A stretch of 64,000 bases of DNA from positions 26,301-90,300 of the forward strand of contig NZ_WUWM01000026.1 in assembly GCF_009846885.1 (NCBI RefSeq), read 5' to 3'. The number at the start of each line of letters is the position of its first letter. Within the stretch, counting starts at the first letter, position 1. Position numbers and translations under genes: made by a program. Source of the DNA: Paenibacillus puerhi (lineage in GTDB: Bacteria > Bacillota > Bacilli > Paenibacillales > NBRC-103111). The notes beneath the pieces are model-generated. The model did not search any database, had not been told where the DNA came from, and worked only from the letters and a program-made list of their open reading frames with translations. This document shows positions 62,228-64,000 of the stretch, in pieces.

Positions 62228-62683
62228 TCAATTCGTATCACCCAGGTAACAAGGCTTTAAATGGTGGTTCGTGAGTTGTTCGGCCAATTTTCTAGGATAG
62301 ATTCGGATCTCGCTTAATTTCTCAAGCGCAACCCATTCAACACCAACTTGGTTATTGTCAGGATTTGTGCCTTCAAAATGTGTGAGTGATTTTTTTAATG
62401 TACATTCAAAGTAAAACTCGACTTGATGTATGTCATAATCCCACTCTGAAAACTCATGATTCTTGCCGATATATTCTCAGATATACATCAAATCTTTGAC
62501 TTCAACTCCACATCCTAATTCTTCCATACATTCTCTTACAACGGCTTGCCCTAGTTCTTCTCCCTTTTCTTGTCCACCACCAGGAAATAAATAGAAAAAG
62601 CCCATTTCATCTTGATTTTTAGTTAGAAGTAAGTGATGATTATCAACAATAATAGCTTTAGCTGAGTTACGTATAGGCTTCAT
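62228..62683 (-). pseudogene. NUDIX hydrolase gene with an in-frame TGA
   Basis: ATG at 62683 opens MKPIRNSAKAIIVDNHHLLL with the Nudix box GGGQEKGEELGQAVVRECME then ELG near 35-57. The frame meets a TGA at 62477-62479 after LMYI, then continues in the same frame as EYIGKNHEFSEWDYDIHQVE, FYFECTLKKSL and VEWVALEKLSEIRIYPRKL to a real stop at 62228. The expected residue at the TGA is Arg, and CGA to TGA is a single transition. The Nudix half alone is 68 residues, too short to fold normally, so the gene is probably inactive unless TGA is read through. Confidence 0.75.
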
Positions 62684-63080
62684 ATCTTTTCCTGGCTTCC
62701 ATTAGTTTTTGTGATATCTGCTTCAATTTGGCTACTGTCATACAAATGACAATACTTAAAAGCCCCCAAATCATACTTGTTCCATCACCATTACCCATGA
62801 CAGCTAAAGTACCAATAAGCAGTAATAATATTTTTTCGCACACAACAGGTACAAAACTTACCCAGAATGCTCCTGATGAAGTTTTCAAAATACGATTGGC
62901 ATAAATCCCTCCCCTTACATAGGGAAACACAATAACACATGCCCCCATGAATAATCCGGAGATATTAGTGTTTCTATCCGAAGGTAACCCAGCAATACTT
63001 GCAAATAGTTGCCCTGCAGAAAAATACACAACGAAATATGTAGCTGTAATCACAAACCAGCCATTGTATATTTTGTTCAA
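62667..63080 (-). CDS. four-pass membrane protein of unknown function
   Basis: 137 residues from a TTG at 63080 with GGAGG 6 nt upstream. Hydrophobic helices at about 6-30, 42-60, 72-95 and 99-115. It ends 17 nt inside the NUDIX gene, so the two overlap and were probably cotranslated. Family not recognised. Confidence 0.6.
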   Translation of the reverse strand: MNKIYNGWFVITATYFVVYFSAGQLFASIAGLPSDRNTNISGLFMGACVIVFPYVRGGIYANRILKTSSGAFWVSFVPVVCEKILLLLIGTLAVMGNGDGTSMIWGLLSIVICMTVAKLKQISQKLMEARKRYEAYT

Positions 63081-63126
63081 TCCATACCTCCAGATTTTAG
63101 AGTTATTCTTCTTTTCTTTCGCATGG

Positions 63127-63804
63127 TTAGGGTTTTACTGCTTTCCATATGTATTTATGTTCTCTTATTCCAAGTTTTCCATCCATATTATGATCCTTTA
63201 TCTTATCTATTAAATCATTTCTAAGTTCAGGCAATAAATAATCAGGGTTTCCAGGTATGTCAGATAGAAACTTTGCGAATTCCATTTCGTCTGGAAAATA
63301 AATGATAGCTTTATCAAACTCTTCAATCTCTATATCTACAAACCCATTCTTCACCAAACGTTCTTTTGCAGTGCTAACATTATTATGTATTCCAAAAATA
63401 GTACCGCCTTTAGCTAATAATCGACTATGATTAATAATCGATGTCGGTCCCCTTCGATCATAGATCAAGTCAAACTGTCCGTCATAAAATGGCATCTCAG
63501 ACTTTGTAGTTGCATAAACAAATTCTACATTCGTTACAGAACTTGAATTCAACAAGGTCTGAGCAATAGTTATTAATTCTCTTGAATTATCAAACCCAAT
63601 GATCTTTTTTGCGTAAGCTGACATCTTCAGAGTGAATTCACCATGCCCACAGCCAGCATCCAGAACCTCATGATAATTGGGTAACATGTCAATTAAACGC
63701 TCTTCATAAACATTTTCAGCACTTCTTCCTTCAATAATAAATACGGCTCTGCTCTTGTACCCACCATTTCTTCTTGCGATCATGTCGTACCATTCTACTC
63801 CCAT
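63127..63804 (-). CDS. class I SAM-dependent methyltransferase
   Basis: 225 residues from the ATG at 63804 (GGTGG 5 nt upstream); longer starts are possible. Rossmann methyltransferase motif I is EVLDAGCGHGEFTLKM near 46-61, motif II acidic Asp in IIGFDNSRE near 68, and RRGPTSIINHSRLLAKGGTI follows. Substrate unknown. It lies at the start of a four-gene AT-rich minus-strand run and has an AT-rich composition like its neighbours. Confidence 0.85.
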   Translation of the reverse strand: MGVEWYDMIARRNGGYKSRAVFIIEGRSAENVYEERLIDMLPNYHEVLDAGCGHGEFTLKMSAYAKKIIGFDNSRELITIAQTLLNSSSVTNVEFVYATTKSEMPFYDGQFDLIYDRRGPTSIINHSRLLAKGGTIFGIHNNVSTAKERLVKNGFVDIEIEEFDKAIIYFPDEMEFAKFLSDIPGNPDYLLPELRNDLIDKIKDHNMDGKLGIREHKYIWKAVKP

Positions 63805-63840
63805 TATAACCACCACTCTCCCTCTGTTTCTGCGCACCAA

Positions 63841-64000
63841 ATACCGTATCGCTCGATGCTTTCAAATAGCTTTTGTTTTTTGCAAGCGAAAAATGCTTAA
63901 ACTTGCTGCCAAAAATGCCGAGACCGCTTGCCAGATGAATGGTCACTGCGGAATTCGCTCCATCGCTTGCTTGAGCCGGAAACTTTCACCCGTGAATGAA
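63841..64000. other. gene-free right edge
   Basis: No supported gene. A minus-strand reading (NSAVTIHLASGLGIFGSKFK) has no start inside the window and runs into the methyltransferase region. It could be a mobile-element relic or the end of a gene beyond the edge. Confidence 0.25.

Overview
The window looks like chromosome of a Paenibacillus-type member of the Bacillota. The evidence is strong AGGAGG ribosome binding sites with frequent TTG and GTG starts, T-box leaders in front of glyQS and proS, sigma-A promoters with 16-18 bp spacers, and gene families typical of Paenibacillaceae (an AI-2E exporter, a YteA-like zinc finger protein, GlsB, SgrR-like regulators, AraC regulators beside plant-polysaccharide hydrolases). 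No rRNA, tRNA or CRISPR array was seen.

Bases 1-16,000 form a plant cell-wall (pectin/rhamnogalacturonan) utilisation region, nearly all on the minus strand. It holds a secreted PL11 rhamnogalacturonan lyase, a lipoprotein sugar-binding protein, a TIM-barrel sugar isomerase, an SGNH esterase, a beta-propeller protein and a gene cut by the window edge, followed by a GH28 polygalacturonase and a GH2 enzyme. The region is partly decayed: there are remnants of three AraC regulators and a fusion of uxuA and SDR tails. Two copies of one divergent regulatory region (about 11.1 and 15.1 kb) keep identical spacing, each beside an AraC gene, one intact and one broken. An XRE regulator and an IS3-family transposase gene close the region.

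Bases 18,000-61,600 are mostly stable chromosome. They carry the ribulose-monophosphate formaldehyde pathway (hxlA, hxlB, hxlR), arsB, an orphan TOMM/YcaO cyclodehydratase ending in a PxPxP motif, an Rrf2 regulator with a thioredoxin-reductase-like enzyme, and an ECF sigma factor fused to a large C-terminal domain and followed by a solute-binding-like protein without a signal peptide. Next come an M29 aminopeptidase, glyQS under a T-box, a tandem GNAT protein, a chemoreceptor, a short prolyl-tRNA synthetase without its editing insertion under a second T-box, an MBL hydrolase, a cardiolipin synthase and GlsB. After these lies the conserved five-gene STM4015-4014-4013-4012-4011 cassette (leucine-rich repeat protein, ATP-grasp-like protein, phosphatase-superfamily hydrolase, two radical SAM enzymes). 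The rest includes a YteA-like protein, a membrane-tethered PstS-like protein, AI-2E and EamA transporters, an SgrR-like regulator, a cutC pseudogene, a PAS-GGDEF protein, a large uncharacterised protein, and an Lrp/OYE pair.

Bases 61,600-64,000 are AT-richer accessory sequence with small membrane proteins, a NUDIX gene interrupted by an in-frame TGA, and a methyltransferase.

The main candidates for an undescribed system are the STM4011-4015 cassette (42.3-47.5 kb), the sigma-fusion/solute-binding pair (25.7-28.6 kb), the orphan TOMM cyclodehydratase (22.2-24.1 kb) and the duplicated AraC divergent region.
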